From: Ichthyophis bannanicus
Taxonomy: Eukaryota > Chordata > Amphibia > Gymnophiona > Ichthyophiidae
Length of the DNA: 64,000 nt
Assembly: GCA_033557465.1 (NCBI GenBank)
Contig: CM066041.1
Location: 153,301,532 to 153,365,531, forward strand
Direction: 5' to 3'
Positions 19,553 to 30,317 of this stretch are shown piece after piece (the stretch's first letter is position 1; every line of letters starts with the position of its first letter). The notes under the pieces were generated by a model. It did no database searches and was not told where the DNA came from. It saw nothing but the letters and a program-made list of their open reading frames with translations. The position numbers and the translations under genes are program-made.

Positions 19553-20734
19553 TCAGACCTCAAAGAGATTACGGAGGACTGCCTGTCCGAAAGCACTGTC
19601 CCTACGGGACTCCCTCTCGAGACAGTAATGGACCGCAAAAGTCTGGCTCGAAGACCAAGTAGCGGCCCGGCAGATGTCTGCCAGCGGAACAGAGCGGAGG
19701 TAAGCCACTGACGTGGCCTTTGCCCGAACGCAATGAGCCGTGACTCGACTTTCTAAGGCGAGTCCGGCTGCCCCATAAGCCCAAGAGATACAGTCCGCAA
19801 CCCAGATGGACAGAGTACGCTTGGAGACCGGGAGCCCCAATTTATTGGGGTCAAAGGACACAAAAAGCTGCGCAGCTTTACGGTGCTCCCGCGTACGGTC
19901 AAGGTAGAAGTTCAACGCCCTTCTACAGTCCAGGGTATGGAGGACCGTCTCAGCTCGGCTGGAGTGTGGTCTGGGAAAGAAGGTTGGAAGTACCACCTCC
20001 TGATTCAAGTGAAAAGGGGAGACCACTTTAGGCAGAAACTTTGGGTGAGTCCGTAGGACTACCCTATTCTTGTAGAACCGAGTGTAGGGGGGATCAGACA
20101 CGAGGGCCTGCAATTCACTTACGCGCCTAGCGGAAGTGAGGGCTATCAAGAACAGCGTTTTCCAAGACAGAAAACGGAGAGAGCAGGTAGCCATAGGTTC
20201 AAAAGGCGGACAGGTGATCCGCTGTAAAACCACATTCAGGTCCCAGTCAGGCGCTGGCGGGCGCAGAGGTGGTTTAAGTAGTAGGAGACCTCGGAGAAAC
20301 CTCGCTACGAGAGGGTCGTTGGAGAGAGGTCTGCCGTCCACCGGCACATGATGTGCGGAAAGAGCACTGAGGTGAACTTTGACGGAGTTGGACTTAAGTC
20401 CCAGATTAGAGAGGTGTAGCAAGTACTGTAAGATCACCGACACCGGGCAGGAGAAGGGATCCTGAGACTGTTGGGTACACCAGACTGCAAAGCGACGCCA
20501 TTTAAGGGCGTAGCATTTGCGGGTAGAAGGCCGTCGCGAAGCCAAGACGACCTCCTCCACCTCTGCCGGCAAGAGGAGAGGAGCAAGGACTACCCTCTCA
20601 GCAGCCAGGCCATGAGGTTGAGAGACCTGAGGTTGGGGTGCAGTAGGGACCCCTGATCCTGGGTGAGGAGATCCGGTTGCACCCCCAGAGGGATTGGATC
20701 CTCCACCGCCAGTTGCAGCAAGAGCGGAAACCAC
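19553..20734 (-). CDS. DIRS tyrosine recombinase (DIRS#2), apparently intact
   Basis: A 393-residue frame. A Pro/Gly/Ser-rich N-terminus (1-60) precedes a core-binding domain (R-R-P-S-T-R-K-C-Y near 68; L-L-H-L-S-N-L-G near 105). The catalytic domain has box I S-A-R-R-V-S-E-L near 203, the patch F-L-P-K-V-V-S-P-F-H-L-N-Q near 235, H-C-V-R near 335 and the nucleophile in F-A-V-H-Y near 372. The R, H-x-x-R and Y residues are all present. It would join circular cDNA to the genome without making target duplications. The start shown is the first Met in frame. In copies #3 and #4 the same frame stays open much further upstream across RT; here the single-base deletion near 20754 cuts that continuity. 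Confidence 0.9.
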   Translation of the reverse strand: MVSALAATGGGGSNPSGGATGSPHPGSGVPTAPQPQVSQPHGLAAERVVLAPLLLPAEVEEVVLASRRPSTRKCYALKWRRFAVWCTQQSQDPFSCPVSVILQYLLHLSNLGLKSNSVKVHLSALSAHHVPVDGRPLSNDPLVARFLRGLLLLKPPLRPPAPDWDLNVVLQRITCPPFEPMATCSLRFLSWKTLFLIALTSARRVSELQALVSDPPYTRFYKNRVVLRTHPKFLPKVVSPFHLNQEVVLPTFFPRPHSSRAETVLHTLDCRRALNFYLDRTREHRKAAQLFVSFDPNKLGLPVSKRTLSIWVADCISWAYGAAGLALESRVTAHCVRAKATSVAYLRSVPLADICRAATWSSSQTFAVHYCLERESRRDSAFGQAVLRNLFEV

Positions 20735-22877
20735 GGCTGCCTGGGCCAGCGCGGGCCACCAGGATCATGAAAGCCTTGTCTCGGAGAACCTTGAAAAGGG
20801 TCCGAGAGACTAACGGGATGGGAGGGAAAGCGTACAGAAGGCTCCCCGACCATGAGATCAGAAAGGCGTCCGCCGCCACCCGAAGGGGGTGAGGCTGACG
20901 AGAGCAGAAGCGAGGAAGCTGCCGGTTGTGAGGACTGGCAAAGAGATCCACTGTGGGGAGGCCCCACCTGAGGAAGAGCTTCTGAACGATCAAGGGGTCC
21001 AGACGCCACTCGTGCGGCTGGAGGACCCTGCTGAGTTTGTCCGCCAGGCAATTTTCTTGGCCCGGGAGATAAACTGCCTTGAGGAGAATGCCGTGACCGA
21101 CGGCCCAAGAGCAGAGCTTCTGTGCCTCCCGGCAGAGGAGGAAGGAGCCCGTGCCCCCCTGCTTGTTCACGTAGAACATGGCAACTTGATTGTCCGTCTG
21201 GACAAGGACGGACTGTTGGGAGGTCAGGTGGGAGAAGGCCTTGAGAGCTAGGCGGATCGCCCTGAGCTCCAGGAAGTTGATCTGCTGAGCAGACTCCCAC
21301 TTGGTCCAGAGGCCCTGAGTACGTGCCTCTTGGCAATGGGCTCCCCAGCCCAGGAGGGATGCATCGGTGGTCAGCACCCGGGTCGGCTGAGGTGACTGGA
21401 AAGGCATTCCCAATACCAGGTTCGGCTGCCGGAGCCACCACCGGATAGACGAGACCAGCGGCTCGGAGACGCGCACCAGGTCTGCTAGGCCGCCCGTGGC
21501 CTGTCGCCACTGCTGGCGGAGACACCACTGAGCAGGCCGCATATTCAGGCGGGCATTGGGGGTCACATGGACGGTGGAAGCCATATGGCCGAGCAGTCTC
21601 AGGAAGCGCCTGGCGGAGACCAGGGGCTGGCTGCGAAAGCGGTCGGCTAGGTCCATGAGCCGCTGAGCCCTGTCGAGCGGTAGGTACGCTCGCGCCTGAG
21701 GGGTGTGCAGCCTTGCGCCGATGAACTCGAGATCCTGTGAGGGGAGCAAAGTGGACTTTGCGAAGTTGATGACAAAGCCCAAGTGCTGCAGCAGAGTCAC
21801 CGTGCGGCACGTGGCGGTGGTGACCTCCTGAGCGGATGCTGCTCTGATGAGCCAGTCGTCGAGGTACGGAAAAACATAGAGGCCGTGAAGTCGGAGATGG
21901 GCCGCCACGACCGCGAGACATTTTGTGAAGACTCGCGGTGCGGAGGACAGGCCGAAGGGCAGTACTCTGTACTGGTAATGATTTCCTGCCACCACAAACC
22001 TTAGGTATTGGCGGTGGCTTGGGTGGATGAGGATGTGCGTGTAAGCATCCTTTAGATCCAAGGAGCATAGCCAATCTCCCTGCTGGAGGTAGGGCAGAAG
22101 GATTCCAAGGGTAAGCATTTTGAACTTCTCCCGCACAAGGAACTTGTTGAGGTTGCGCAAGTCCAGGATGGGTCGGAGGCCTCCTGTTCTCTTTGGTATC
22201 AGAAAATACCTTGAATAGAAGCCCTGACCTCTCAGGTGGTGTGGCACCGGTTCCACCGCCTGATCCTGCAGAAGACCTGCTAACTCCTGAAGGAGCAACT
22301 CCCTGTGCAGAGGGGGGCGCGGAGGCTCTCCCGGAAAATAGGAGGGAGGGACCTGATGGAAGTGGAGAAGGTAGCCCTCTCGCACGACCTGAAGCACCCA
22401 GGCATCTGCGGTGATGCTGGACCACCTGTCGGCGAAGTGAACCAGCCGGCCTCCGGTGCTGGGGGGAACCAGCGGGGGGGGAGAGGCTATGCTGAGCGAG
22501 TCAAAAACCCCCACCCTGCTGAGCAGGGGCTGGTGGCGCAGGCTTGGGGGCTTGCTGCCTACGGGACCCGTTACCCCGTCCCTTGGCCTGCTGGCCCTGT
22601 TGGGGAGCTGCAGGGGCCTGATAATGGGGGTATTGTTTGTAGGCAGCCGCCTTCCTCGGGTAAAAGGACTTTTGTCCCGAGCCCTTCTTTTTCTGGGAAG
22701 GGGCGGAGGTCTTCCTAGAAAGCCTGGTCCTGGTGAGAGTCTCAGTCTCAATTTGTGCAGCCTTTTCCGCCATGGGCTTGCCAAAGAGGTTTTCGCCTCG
22801 GCAGGGGACATCGACCAACTTGTCCTGTACCCAGGGCTCAAGGTCGGACGACTGAAGCCAAGCCTGTCGGCGGGCAC
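20590..22877 (-). pseudogene. RT / RNase H / Dam-like methyltransferase of DIRS#2, one frameshift
   Basis: One frame runs from 22877 to 20598. RT blocks: F-L-I-P-K-R-T-G-G-L-R-P-I-L-D-L-R near 223, S-L-D-L-K-D-A-Y near 270, L-P-F-G-L near 305, catalytic Y-L-D-D-W near 338. RNase H: T-T-D-A-S near 503, L-E-L-R-A-I near 536, Q-T-D-N-Q-V-A near 559. Methyltransferase: T-V-D-L-F-A-S near 642 and Y-A-F-P-P near 682. After I-L-V-A the frame leaves the family sequence; comparison with #3 indicates loss of one base near 20754, with the true C-terminus continuing in the neighbouring frame to 20590. RT and RNase H are intact. The start region overlaps the end of gag by 377 bp in a different frame. Confidence 0.9.
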
Positions 22878-24423
22878 CGATGCCGGCTGCGGCTACTCGA
22901 GCCGAGGCTTCAAAGCCATCATAGGCTGCTCGGGACATGAACTTTGAGCATTCCCGAATACCTGTGGACAAGGCTAGGAACCTCCGCAAGGGTTCCTCGG
23001 ACAAACCAGCGGAGAAGCCGGCTAGCTCTTTAGCCAGATCCCTGAGATACATGCCCATGTAGAGCTGGTAAGTCTGGACACGACAGGCGAGCATAGAGCC
23101 CTGGAAGCACTGTTTGCCAAGGCCATCCAGGTTACGGGCCTCCCTTCCAGGAGGCACCGAGGAGTGCATCTTCTGGCTCTTAAGACGATGCATGGCCGAT
23201 TCCACTACCATGGAATGGTGTGGCAACTGCGCCTTTTGAAAGCCAGGGCTCTTGCGGACTCGATAGATAGAATTGACCCGCTTGCTCAGGACCGGCGAGG
23301 AGGCCGGACTCTCCCACATGCGGAAGAGTAGTCGTTCCAGCATAGGAGGAACCGGCACAGTAAAGTGCTCCCTCGCGGGAGAGTCATACTGGAGGGCGTC
23401 GAGCTCTTCGGCTCGAGGCTCCTCCTCGGGGTCCGCAGGGAAGGCCAAAGCCTTGGCCATATCCCTAACGAAATCCGAGAACCGGGCATCCTCCGGGGGG
23501 GACTGCTTCCGAGGCTCGGACTCCGGAGAGTCCGATGGGACACACCGAGTCCGGAAAGAATCAGGTGACTCTTCCTCCTCAGACTCCCAGACCGACTCCG
23601 ACGAGGACTCGGTGGGGTCGGCTCGGGCAGGGTGCGGCGCCAGCCGCCCCGACGCCGAGGGAGTCGGCGTCGGCGACCTCGGTCCCGAACGGGAGGCCGA
23701 GGGCGACCTCGACCGAGGATCGACTCGAGTTCTCATCGACTCGAGGATCGGCTCGGTCTCCGGGGTCGACTTGGACGTCGACGTCCCGGCGGTCGGGGCA
23801 GCGACGCCAGCGAAGCCAGCGAGCAGTGCCCGCTGCTGGTCCATGAAGGCAGACAATCTGCTCTCCAAGGCCGTCAACCTGAGTCCGAGCTCAGGCGACC
23901 CAGCAGCCCCCGACTCGGGCCCCGACGGCGTCGGGCCCGACGTCGGCTGACGCGGAGGCGAGTCCAGAAGGACAACAGGACTTACCCGGGCAGGCATCTC
24001 CGACTCCAGGCGAGGTCGCTTCGGGAGGTGTTCCTTCTCCAAGGACCCGGGGCGGCTGTCGGGGCTATGCGACCTGGCCCTCGCGGAGCCAGGAGCGTCC
24101 ACCGACGCCGCCCTCGCGGGTTTTTCCTTCCGTCGATGGTCCCCGGAGGGAGAACCCCGGTCGGAGGAGCTCCGTCGACGGTCCGAACTGGAGCCTTTCG
24201 ACAGTGAGGCCTCCGACGAGGTCCGGGTACGGCTGGGGTCAGCGAAGATTCTTTCGCGCTGATGCCGCCGACTTCTCAACGCCTTCGAGGACAGTTTGCT
24301 GCAGGGCCCACAGATCAGTTCCTCGTGATCTGGGCCCAGGCAGCGGAGGCAAAGGTCGTGTGAGTCGGTGAGTGACATATTTCGGTCACACCGACCACAC
24401 CGCTTAAAGCCACTGGCAGCCAT
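22501..24423 (-). CDS. DIRS Gag-like protein (DIRS#2), intact
   Basis: A 640-residue frame starting M-A-A-S-G-F-K. Residues 10-42 hold a conserved Cys/His cluster: C-x2-C, then S-H-D-L-C-L-R-C-L-G-P-D-H-E, then C-x2-C, likely zinc-binding. Residues 50-330 are Ser/Pro/Arg-rich and highly charged. Residues about 330-600 are the conserved part (F-S-D-F-V-R-D-M-A-K-A-L; H-H-S-M-V-V-E-S-A-M; L-Y-M-G-M-Y-L-R-D-L-A; G-E-N-L-F-G-K). The C-terminus is Gln/Lys-rich. The same blocks appear in the broken gag of #3 and #4, which supports the call. A nucleocapsid-like role is assumed from position. Confidence 0.85.
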   Translation of the reverse strand: MAASGFKRCGRCDRNMSLTDSHDLCLRCLGPDHEELICGPCSKLSSKALRSRRHQRERIFADPSRTRTSSEASLSKGSSSDRRRSSSDRGSPSGDHRRKEKPARAASVDAPGSARARSHSPDSRPGSLEKEHLPKRPRLESEMPARVSPVVLLDSPPRQPTSGPTPSGPESGAAGSPELGLRLTALESRLSAFMDQQRALLAGFAGVAAPTAGTSTSKSTPETEPILESMRTRVDPRSRSPSASRSGPRSPTPTPSASGRLAPHPARADPTESSSESVWESEEEESPDSFRTRCVPSDSPESEPRKQSPPEDARFSDFVRDMAKALAFPADPEEEPRAEELDALQYDSPAREHFTVPVPPMLERLLFRMWESPASSPVLSKRVNSIYRVRKSPGFQKAQLPHHSMVVESAMHRLKSQKMHSSVPPGREARNLDGLGKQCFQGSMLACRVQTYQLYMGMYLRDLAKELAGFSAGLSEEPLRRFLALSTGIRECSKFMSRAAYDGFEASARVAAAGIGARRQAWLQSSDLEPWVQDKLVDVPCRGENLFGKPMAEKAAQIETETLTRTRLSRKTSAPSQKKKGSGQKSFYPRKAAAYKQYPHYQAPAAPQQGQQAKGRGNGSRRQQAPKPAPPAPAQQGGGF

Positions 24424-24663
24424 CGGGGGAAAAAGGGCCCCTGCGAGGTCAAAGGACCGGGCTGCCAGGGAAAAAACGAAAACGAAAGCTGACTAAGTCA
24501 GAAAAACCGAAAAACCGTTAGAGGACTCGAGACCGGCGTCGCGAGTCCGGGCGGGAAAACGACCGGCGTCGAACCGAAAGAAAAAAGGAAAAATACAGAG
24601 GAAAATCAACTTTTACGCGGGGACAAGACGGGGACGTCTGTAGGGCTCCGCGGAAAAAAAGAA

Positions 24664-24825
24664 GACTGGCTAAGATGGCACCTTCGGGCGGGAAGACTAC
24701 CGCGCATGCGCGCTGCAATTCCCAAAGGCTTTCTTTGAAAGCTGGGGAAAATTGCTCCGCGAGGGCTCCGTCGGCGCCGACGTCACCCATAAGTGAGGAC
24801 TGACTTCCTGCTTGGTCCTGGAGAA
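24664..24825. repeat. Right ITR of DIRS#2
   Basis: Inverted copy of 19074-19232, including gtcggcgccgac. It ends in ggtcctggagaa, the part reproduced in the second half of the ICR. The bases between it and the gag start (24424-24663) are the 5' untranslated region, with no feature seen. Confidence 0.92.
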
Positions 24826-25258
24826 TTAATGTTGCATAGTGTTCTACCAAGAACATATAACCTTAAAAACATTCATACTAAACTTTGCTCTACAGGCCAG
24901 GAAACCCACAGCTATGTAACATACTCTTACAGGCATTATGACCTTTTATACACTTATGTTATGGCATGATTAGATGAGTTCATCATGCCCCATCACACCA
25001 AATATTCATCTTAAAAGGAGCCACTATCATCTTAAACTGTAAGCATTTATAGGAACCCCCATAGTCATCACAGGTGTGGCAGCAAAAGTAGGCAAAACAT
25101 CCTAACTAGTTTCTGGAGACAACAGTAGATTATGCGCATTGTCCAGGGAAATTCCAACCAATAATTTAACCGTCATCTTCCAATCAAAAGCACATATAAC
25201 TTCCTTATTACAATATATCCTATTCTATTAGTCTCATTAATAATATGGGATTACTTAC
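24826..25258 (-). other. Start of SLC35E4 intron, non-coding
   Basis: AT-rich sequence between DIRS#2 and the splice donor. No repeat or gene is recognised apart from the donor AAA|GTAAGT, whose GT is at 25258-25257. Confidence 0.6.
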
Positions 25259-25898
25259 TTTGTTGTATGGACTTTAGTCCCCTTAAAAATGTGGAAACCA
25301 AAAGGAAGAGGCATCCAGTGAGATGAAATTGCACCTCCCCAATAATGCTAAAGGATGCTCCCAAACAAATGGGCACCATGGCAGTGTACTTGAGGATGTG
25401 ATGCTGGGTGCCCAGTAGCACCTTGGACAGGGCAAGGGTGAAGAGTGGGGTAGTGGTGTACACCATCTGTGCAAAGGACAACTGTACATAGTTCAGTCCT
25501 AGGTTTCCAAAGGCAATGCTGGCACAGAAGGACAGGCTGAGGAGGAAGACTCGAAACCTGGCACTGGCAGTGAGGGCCACATTCTCTCCAGCCTTCAGCT
25601 TCACCAAGCCAAATCTGAGCAGTGGGTAATCCACAAGAATAGCAGTGAGCATGTGCAAGGAAGACAGCAGCAGTGGGTACCTGAAGTTGTACACAGCAAA
25701 TATCCATTTGTTAAGGCTGGAGATGGTGATGCCCGTTATCAACCAGATGAATACAGCTACTAAAACATGAAGATTAAAGGGTCCTTTCTTAACCTCAGAG
25801 GAGTCCAACTGAAGAGGGTAAATGACTGCAGGGGGTACTCCTTCCAGACATGCCATTTCATTTCCCACCTCATGTTTGCTGCAGGAGGTCAAGCACAT
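25259..25898 (-). CDS. SLC35E4: SLC35E4, first coding exon (solute carrier 35 member E4)
   Basis: The frame from 25898 encodes about 213 residues that align with the N-terminal 60 percent of vertebrate SLC35E4, a membrane protein of the nucleotide-sugar / triose-phosphate translocator family whose substrate is not settled. Six hydrophobic segments are visible, near residues 43-61, 72-90, 112-131, 138-160, 167-185 and 190-205. Hallmarks include S-S-L-N-K-W-I-F near 60, L-L-L-S-S-L-H-M-L near 75, T-T-T-P-L-F-T-L-A-L-S near 146 and L-R-G-L-K-S-I-Q-Q-S at the end. The exon ends at 25259 in phase 1 before GTAAGT. The open frame meets a stop only after this donor. The remaining residues must lie on a later exon to the left; none is seen in 1-25258. 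I know of no close paralogue that fits better. Confidence 0.9.
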
Positions 25899-27339
25899 CT
25901 GTGAACCCTCTTACTTTTTCTGGAAATCAGTTCTTCCTCACGGTTCTCAGTCTTCATCTCACAGAGGCTATAAATAATACAGTGCAATCAAGTGCCAATA
26001 GCTGCGATCACTTGTTGTTGATCACTTGAGGCTCGACAGTGATGAGCAGTATTGGAGAAGTATGTTGCAATGCCCCTGTCAGCAGCGAGCACGCCCTAGA
26101 GACACTAATGAAAATTCTTCTGTTTATAGTAGTTTCCCCTCCCACTTTCTGCCATCCACAGGTTGCAATCAGATTTGCATCTATTAGTGCAGCAGGTAAG
26201 ATATTTAACCTGACAGTGAAGACCTATATTAGCACACAGTATTTTATGCTGATATTGGTTTCAAGAATCCTGACAGCTAGGAGATTTTAAAACAGCAACA
26301 ATAACAAAACAAAAGAGTGGTTACTAGGGCAAAAATCAGAAATGATGCATCATCTTGGTGTTTATCCTCCTGCTGGATGTGAAAGGGAGAGCCCTCTCTG
26401 TGTGATTCATATCATCCTTCAGCCAGCTCTGTTCCTCTGTGCTTGTAAATATATTCTGTCAGGCTAATTTCATATATGTTTCCTACACAAGATCCTTCAA
26501 GATAACAAGTGGCCACCGCTGACAATCTAGGTTAGTGGCGTGCCCTTTTTCCCATCATACCACTGTGCAGACAGAGCTGAAAAAGCCTGGAGAAGGAAGT
26601 CAGCTTTCCACTTTTAGATCTGTGCCCACATATTACACAGCAGCACTCACTCAGCAATATGAGCTGGCCATATGTGATGATATTTTTCTGCTGGAAAGAA
26701 GAAGGGAAACATTACCAATCTATAGGATACTCCCTTCCTGAATCTATGTTAAATACAGCCTTATTCTGTAGTGAGCAACTTAACTTGCAAAAATGTTTCA
26801 GTGGTCAGATTTCTTGTAGTTTACAACAGGGAGATAACACTATCAAATAAGAGACTTCATGTTTCTATATGTATTTGGTATGTAGTAAGCCTCTAAGAGC
26901 CAAGAGTCCCTATTCAGAACCAATCTGTCTGCTTTGTTTTCAACACAAATATTTTCCTAAGTAAACTGATTTAGGAAAATAAACTCCAGGACTCTTTTGA
27001 AGCATATGTTTGTATGATCTGTACCTTTACTCATGTGAGAAAATAAAAACGTGTAGACCGTGTTTTGTGTTAATGCTATACACAGGCATGTGGGTTCTTT
27101 AAAAATAAGGTTAAAAAGATGGAGAATTGGACTGGTGGGAGAAAATATTTAATTTTGCATTTTTATCCCATAAAAGGACCTACATGCAGCTATTGGTGTT
27201 CTAAGGGACTTTCATTTTATTAGAGCCCACAATAGCAATGTGCTTCCAAGAAGGTTTTAGATAAACCTGCAATTCTCCAAGGCCAAATGATGTCATCCAA
27301 TGGGGCCTAGAATGGTGAACTGCATACAAAATCTTAGAG
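25899..27339. other. Upstream flank of SLC35E4, non-coding
   Basis: No coding region is seen. There is no obvious CpG island next to the exon, so the promoter may lie further upstream beyond a 5' untranslated exon. A 69-bp block (26758-26826) recurs at 51657-51727. Confidence 0.5.
26758..26826. repeat. Short dispersed repeat, copy 1
   Basis: The block begins gccttattctgtagtgagca and ends gtcagatttcttgtag. It matches 51657-51727 with few differences, while the flanks differ. Confidence 0.6.
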
Positions 27340-27757
27340 CAGTGGTTCCCAACCTATGGTCTCCGGACTCCAGAGGGATCCATGAGACCATTACAGGGGG
27401 TCTGCAGGACACAGAAATGAGATAAAACAGGTTAGTGGGGACTGGCTGGGGAAAAGAAGAGATAAATAGACTGACTGGTAAGGACTGACTGGAGAAGAGA
27501 GAAAGAGATTGGTGTAGACAGGAAATGAAAGGGAGATACAGAGGACTAATGGGAACAGGCTTGGCGCTGAGTAGAAGAGGACTGGGAAGTATGGTGGGGA
27601 TGAATTGACCTAGATTGGCCACTGTTGTAAACAGGATACTGGGCTTGATGGACCTTGGTCTGATCCAGTATGGCATATCTTATTTTCTTATGGGGGTCCC
27701 TGAACTTTCTGGAGATTAATAAGGGATCCACACAACCAAAAAAGGTTGTGAACCTCT
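27340..27757. repeat. hAT-like MITE
   Basis: The left end cagtggttcccaacctatgg and the right end, read inverted, gaggttcacaaccttttttgg are near-inverted copies of the ending typical of hAT non-autonomous elements. A possible 8-bp duplication is imperfect. A CR1 3' fragment lies inside. Confidence 0.5.
27590..27692 (+). repeat. CR1 3' end fragment
   Basis: It carries gacctagattggccactgtt, then the aaacaggatactgggcttga block, and ends with the short terminal repeat cttattttcttatg. It is the reverse complement of the CR1 ends at 33040, 41850 and 61956. Confidence 0.75.
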
Positions 27758-27953
27758 AGAGTTTAATAGGAGTGTACCACTGAGCATTTGTGGGACTTTA
27801 TGCGTTAACATTATCATGCTCGGACACCTCAGTTCCAGCTTTCTTGGAGCTGACCACATGAGATTTTCTCTCCATGGTTTTCTTTCTGGGTAGCATGTTA
27901 AAACTCATTATCTTCTGCTGGGTCACTTCAGTTTAGCTGTTCCCCCTCTCAAT

Positions 27954-28520
27954 GGTGAAATTAGACGTGAGGACTGAGTATGTCAAAGACTTCTGATGTC
28001 ACAACAGAAGAGCTCCCTCCCTGGAGCCCAAATGCCAGTAACCTATTGACAAAGCAGAACTGAAGAGAGCCGAGTATCAGTATGGAACCAACCATAGCCT
28101 TTGATACTGCACAAATTATGCATTTTGATTTTGCTTTCTTTTTTTTTTAGTCAAAACAACCAACATATCACTGTACCCCAACTATCTACAAAAAAACAGA
28201 GAGGCCCACTATAGACTGGTCAAAACATCACCTGGGCAAACAGAAGACCCCCACCAGGCTAGGGGTCCCAACCATGGCCAAGATGACCTTCTTCCCAGGA
28301 TCCCCGTCTTCTCCATCCAGCCAAATTTGTCTTGTATCACAGACCTCGACTTGCATAGTCACAGAAAAAGAATGACACCACTCCAGGGATGGGTCCTGAA
28401 TGGGACTGGAGGGACTCAAGGAAAGACATTTCGCAGGTAAGGTCTAATTTCACCTTCCATCTCGTCCCTACAGTCCAGTCCAGCATGTATGGGATATACT
28501 AGGGCCATATCTAGACATAG
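27954..28520. repeat. Left ITR and ICR of DIRS#5
   Basis: The ITR occupies 27966 to about 28032. The ICR reads tctaatttcacc (28443-28454), the reverse complement of the left end, then ttccatctcgtccctacagt and following bases, the reverse complement of the right end at 51617-51656. 28033-28440 between them is non-coding with nothing else seen. Confidence 0.85.
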
Positions 28521-29551
28521 AAGGGCCCAGCGAGACCAGCTTGCAACACCGTCGCCCCAAAGCACACCTCATCCACCGCCTGCACACCCAAACGATATGA
28601 TGGGTGAAAGTATGCAGGGAAGACCAGGTTGCCACCCTGCATATCTCCACTGGCGGAATCAAGCCCAATTCTGCCCAGGATGTCACCTGCGCTCTAGTGA
28701 AGTAAGTTTGAAGCCCTTCTGGCACCATCTTACCTCTGAGGAGGTAGGCAGAATTAATCACCTCCCTCACCCAGTGTGCAACAGAAGACTTGGAGTCCAC
28801 CTCTCTCTTTCGCGGTTCCCCAAACAGCACAAAGAGCCACTCGGATTTACGGAAAGGTCTTATGTGATTCAAATAGTGTTTTAGCGCTCTACAGACCCCT
28901 AACAAATAGAGCTGGTGCTCTTCTATGGACTCATTTTGGGGTGAAAAACTGGGCAACGAGGCCACCTGATTCATGTGGAACCCAGAGACCACATTGGGCA
29001 AAAGATACAGAACCGTCCTCAACACCATCTTCTACTTCGTCATGGCCAAATACAGTTCACTGCAGGACAACACTTGCAGTTCCAACACTCTGCGAGCTGA
29101 ACAGATCACCACCAAGAAAACCACCTTCAGGGTAAGATCCTGCAAGGATGCCCGGGCCAAAGGCTCAAACGGCTCATCCATAAGGGCCAAGAGTACCAAG
29201 TTCAAGCCCAGGGTGGCATTATTGGGTGGTGCAGAAGCTGCAGATGCTTCACAGCCCGAAGAAACCTTATCATATCTGGGTGAGATCCTATTGAGTAAAG
29301 GCTAGAGCTGCAACTTGTACTCGCAAGGAACTCAACGCCAGCTCCTTATCCAACCCCACCAGGAGAAAGGTGAACAGGTCTGGTACCAACACCACCAGGG
29401 GACGCACTTCATGTTCCGCACAACAGCTCTCAAATATTTTCCAAACGCGAACATATGCCAAGGAGGTGAACCGCTTCCATACTTTTAGCAGCATTGTCGC
29501 CACAGCCGGAGAATAGCCCCTGCATCTCAACCGTGCCCTTTCAAGAGCCAT
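28468..29551 (-). pseudogene. Tyrosine recombinase of DIRS#5, decayed
   Basis: The N-terminal piece (29551-29288) has F-T-S-L-A-Y-V-R-V-W-K-I-F and S-S-L-R-V-Q-V-A-A-L. The C-terminal piece (29028-28468) has L-L-P-N-V-V-S-G-F-H-M-N-Q, V-A-T-W-S-S-L-H-T-F-T-H-H and a decayed end. Between them is sequence that aligns but is frameshifted. The catalytic Tyr position appears changed (T-H-H-I where others have H-Y). It lies in a different frame from the preceding methyltransferase, matching the layout of the other copies. Confidence 0.8.
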
Positions 29552-30317
29552 GCCGTAAGCAAGAATCTATCCACCTGAGGCATCAGAATTGGTCCCTGCA
29601 AAAGCAGATTGATCCGGATGGGCAACTGCCACAGAGAGTCTATGAAAAGACTGATCAGATCGGCATACCATGACCTGTGAGGCCAATCTGGGGCAACAAG
29701 AACCACCTGCCCTCTTTGCCACTCTATGCACTGCAGGAGACGACAGATGAATGGCCATGGGGGGAAAAACATACAGGAGCCCTTCTGATGGCTACCTCTG
29801 CGCCAGAGCATCGAGTCCCTCGGATATTGGCTCCCAGCACCAGCTGTAAAAATGTATGGCCTTGGCATTGGAGAAGGAGGCCATCAAATCCATGATTGTC
29901 ACTCCCTACTGTCTGGTTATCTCATGAAAGACTGTCACATTCAGCTCCCATTCCCTGGGTCTTGCCCATGGTGACTCAGGAAATCATCTTGGACATTCTC
30001 CTTGCCTGCCCCATGAGCCGCTGAGAGGGCAACCAGATTTTTCTCTGCCCACACCAGCAGAGGCATCACCTCCTCGGCCAGGGAAGCACTGCTCGTGCCT
30101 TCCTAGGCGACTGTTGCTGTGTTGACTGAAGAGATCCGCACTGTCTGGTGCCGCACTATCATCTGAAAGGTCTGGAGGGCCAGATATGCCACCCTCATCT
30201 CTAGGTGATTGATGGACCACATGTTCTCCTCCAGAGACACAGGACTTGGGCAACGTGGGACTCACAATGCGCTCCCCACCCTGGGAGACTGGCATCTGTT
30301 GTCACCAAACTCAATCT

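Larger units (their letters stand above)
19045..24825 (-). mobile_element. DIRS#2, nearly complete DIRS retrotransposon
   Basis: Both ends are fixed by the ICR at 19319-19416, which is the reverse complement of the left end joined directly to the reverse complement of the right end. The order on the minus strand is right ITR, gag (24423-22501), RT-RNase H-methyltransferase (22877-20590), tyrosine recombinase (20734-19553), ICR, left ITR. gag and the recombinase are open. The only lesion I detect is a single-base deletion near 20754. It has no target duplication, as expected for circle integration by a tyrosine recombinase. Confidence 0.93.

Noticed and set aside
20590..22425. 611-codon Ser/Pro-rich frame across DIRS#2 RT as an independent gene
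   Set aside because: It is the DIRS#2 version of the frame that overlaps RT, switched into the methyltransferase frame by the single-base deletion. No separate start or domain is seen.
23273..23950. Long plus-strand open frames opposite DIRS gag (also 23632-24207)
   Set aside because: They are antisense shadows of a GC-rich, Ser/Arg-rich gag, with no domain and no conservation in the other copies.
24826..25250. Second coding exon of SLC35E4
   Set aside because: No frame here shows the expected remaining membrane segments. The stretch follows the splice donor and reads as intron.
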